NCBI GenBank assembly: GCA_000721275.1
Contig: JOFO01000076.1
Location: 1 to 20,439, forward strand
DNA: 20,439 bases
Origin: Microtetraspora glauca
GTDB lineage: Bacteria > Actinomycetota > Actinomycetes > Streptomycetales > Streptomycetaceae
Direction: 5' to 3'
The notes beneath the pieces are model-generated. The model was not told the origin of the DNA. It searched no databases and saw only the letters and a list, made by a program, of their open reading frames with translations. The position numbers and the translations under genes are program-made. Shown one piece after another: positions 20,410 to 20,439 of the stretch. Positions within the stretch are counted from its first letter, which is position 1. Each line of letters begins with the position of its first letter.

Positions 20410-20439
20410 ATGTCGGAAACGCCGACCGCGCACCACTCC
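20410..20439 (+). CDS. Start of a gene cut off by the window edge
   Basis: The open frame ATG-TCG-GAA reads MSETPTAHHS and runs off the right end with no stop. The start is supported by a well-spaced promoter ending 5 bases upstream and by divergence from the GbsR-like regulator gene, an arrangement in which the regulator often controls its neighbour. Only ten residues are visible, so the product cannot be named. Confidence 0.5.
   Translation, partial: MSETPTAHHS

Overview
The window is very GC-rich DNA with strong G/C bias at third codon positions, Shine-Dalgarno-led ATG/GTG starts and protein families typical of Streptomyces. It is almost certainly a streptomycete chromosome segment or a very close relative. 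I see no rRNA, tRNA, CRISPR array, transposase or prophage gene. It holds 18 complete protein genes and the first ten codons of one more at the right edge.

Left block (1-5270), conserved housekeeping. A YaaA-family gene and a KDPG/KHG aldolase gene (eda) lie on the plus strand. A palindromic TTGCGC-type operator sits between them. Converging on eda is a tightly coupled four-gene minus-strand chain, in transcription order: NIF3/DUF34-like metal protein, coiled-coil zinc-ribbon protein, a fused RNase H-histidine phosphatase, and a GNAT acetyltransferase. The zinc-ribbon gene appears to start with CTG inside a CTGA stop/start overlap. The first gene of the chain has a 13-bp inverted repeat spanning its GTG start.

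Middle (5369-8144). A siderophore-type ABC substrate-binding lipoprotein (minus) has a clear DmdR/DtxR iron box. Divergent from it is a conserved protein of unknown function. A 44-codon small gene and a very strong perfect hairpin terminator follow.

Catabolic block, two arms on the minus strand. Arm 1 (11066 to 8145) encodes a MaoC-type enoyl-CoA hydratase, a zinc alcohol dehydrogenase and an MFE-2-like short-chain dehydrogenase. Arm 2 (19387 to 16005) encodes a fused double acyl-CoA dehydrogenase of FadE34 type and an SCPx-type thiolase without the SCP2 domain. Together they supply dehydrogenation, hydration, hydroxyacyl oxidation and thiolysis, a beta-oxidation set resembling sterol or branched-acyl side-chain degradation. 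Both arms carry an exact match to the actinobacterial KstR operator (TNNAACNNGTTNNA). Both also carry a second shared palindrome of the form TTCTGACG-N3-CGTCAGAA. This suggests one regulon under two regulators, neither identified here.

Between the arms lie a receiver-only response regulator that has lost its DNA-binding domain, a DUF998 membrane protein/histidine kinase/NarL-type regulator operon behind a 10-bp-arm inverted repeat, and a DHA2-type MFS exporter. At the right end a GbsR/MarR-like regulator with an extra N-terminal IS30-like helix-turn-helix faces a probably leaderless gene. The space between them holds several TTGCAA-type half-sites.
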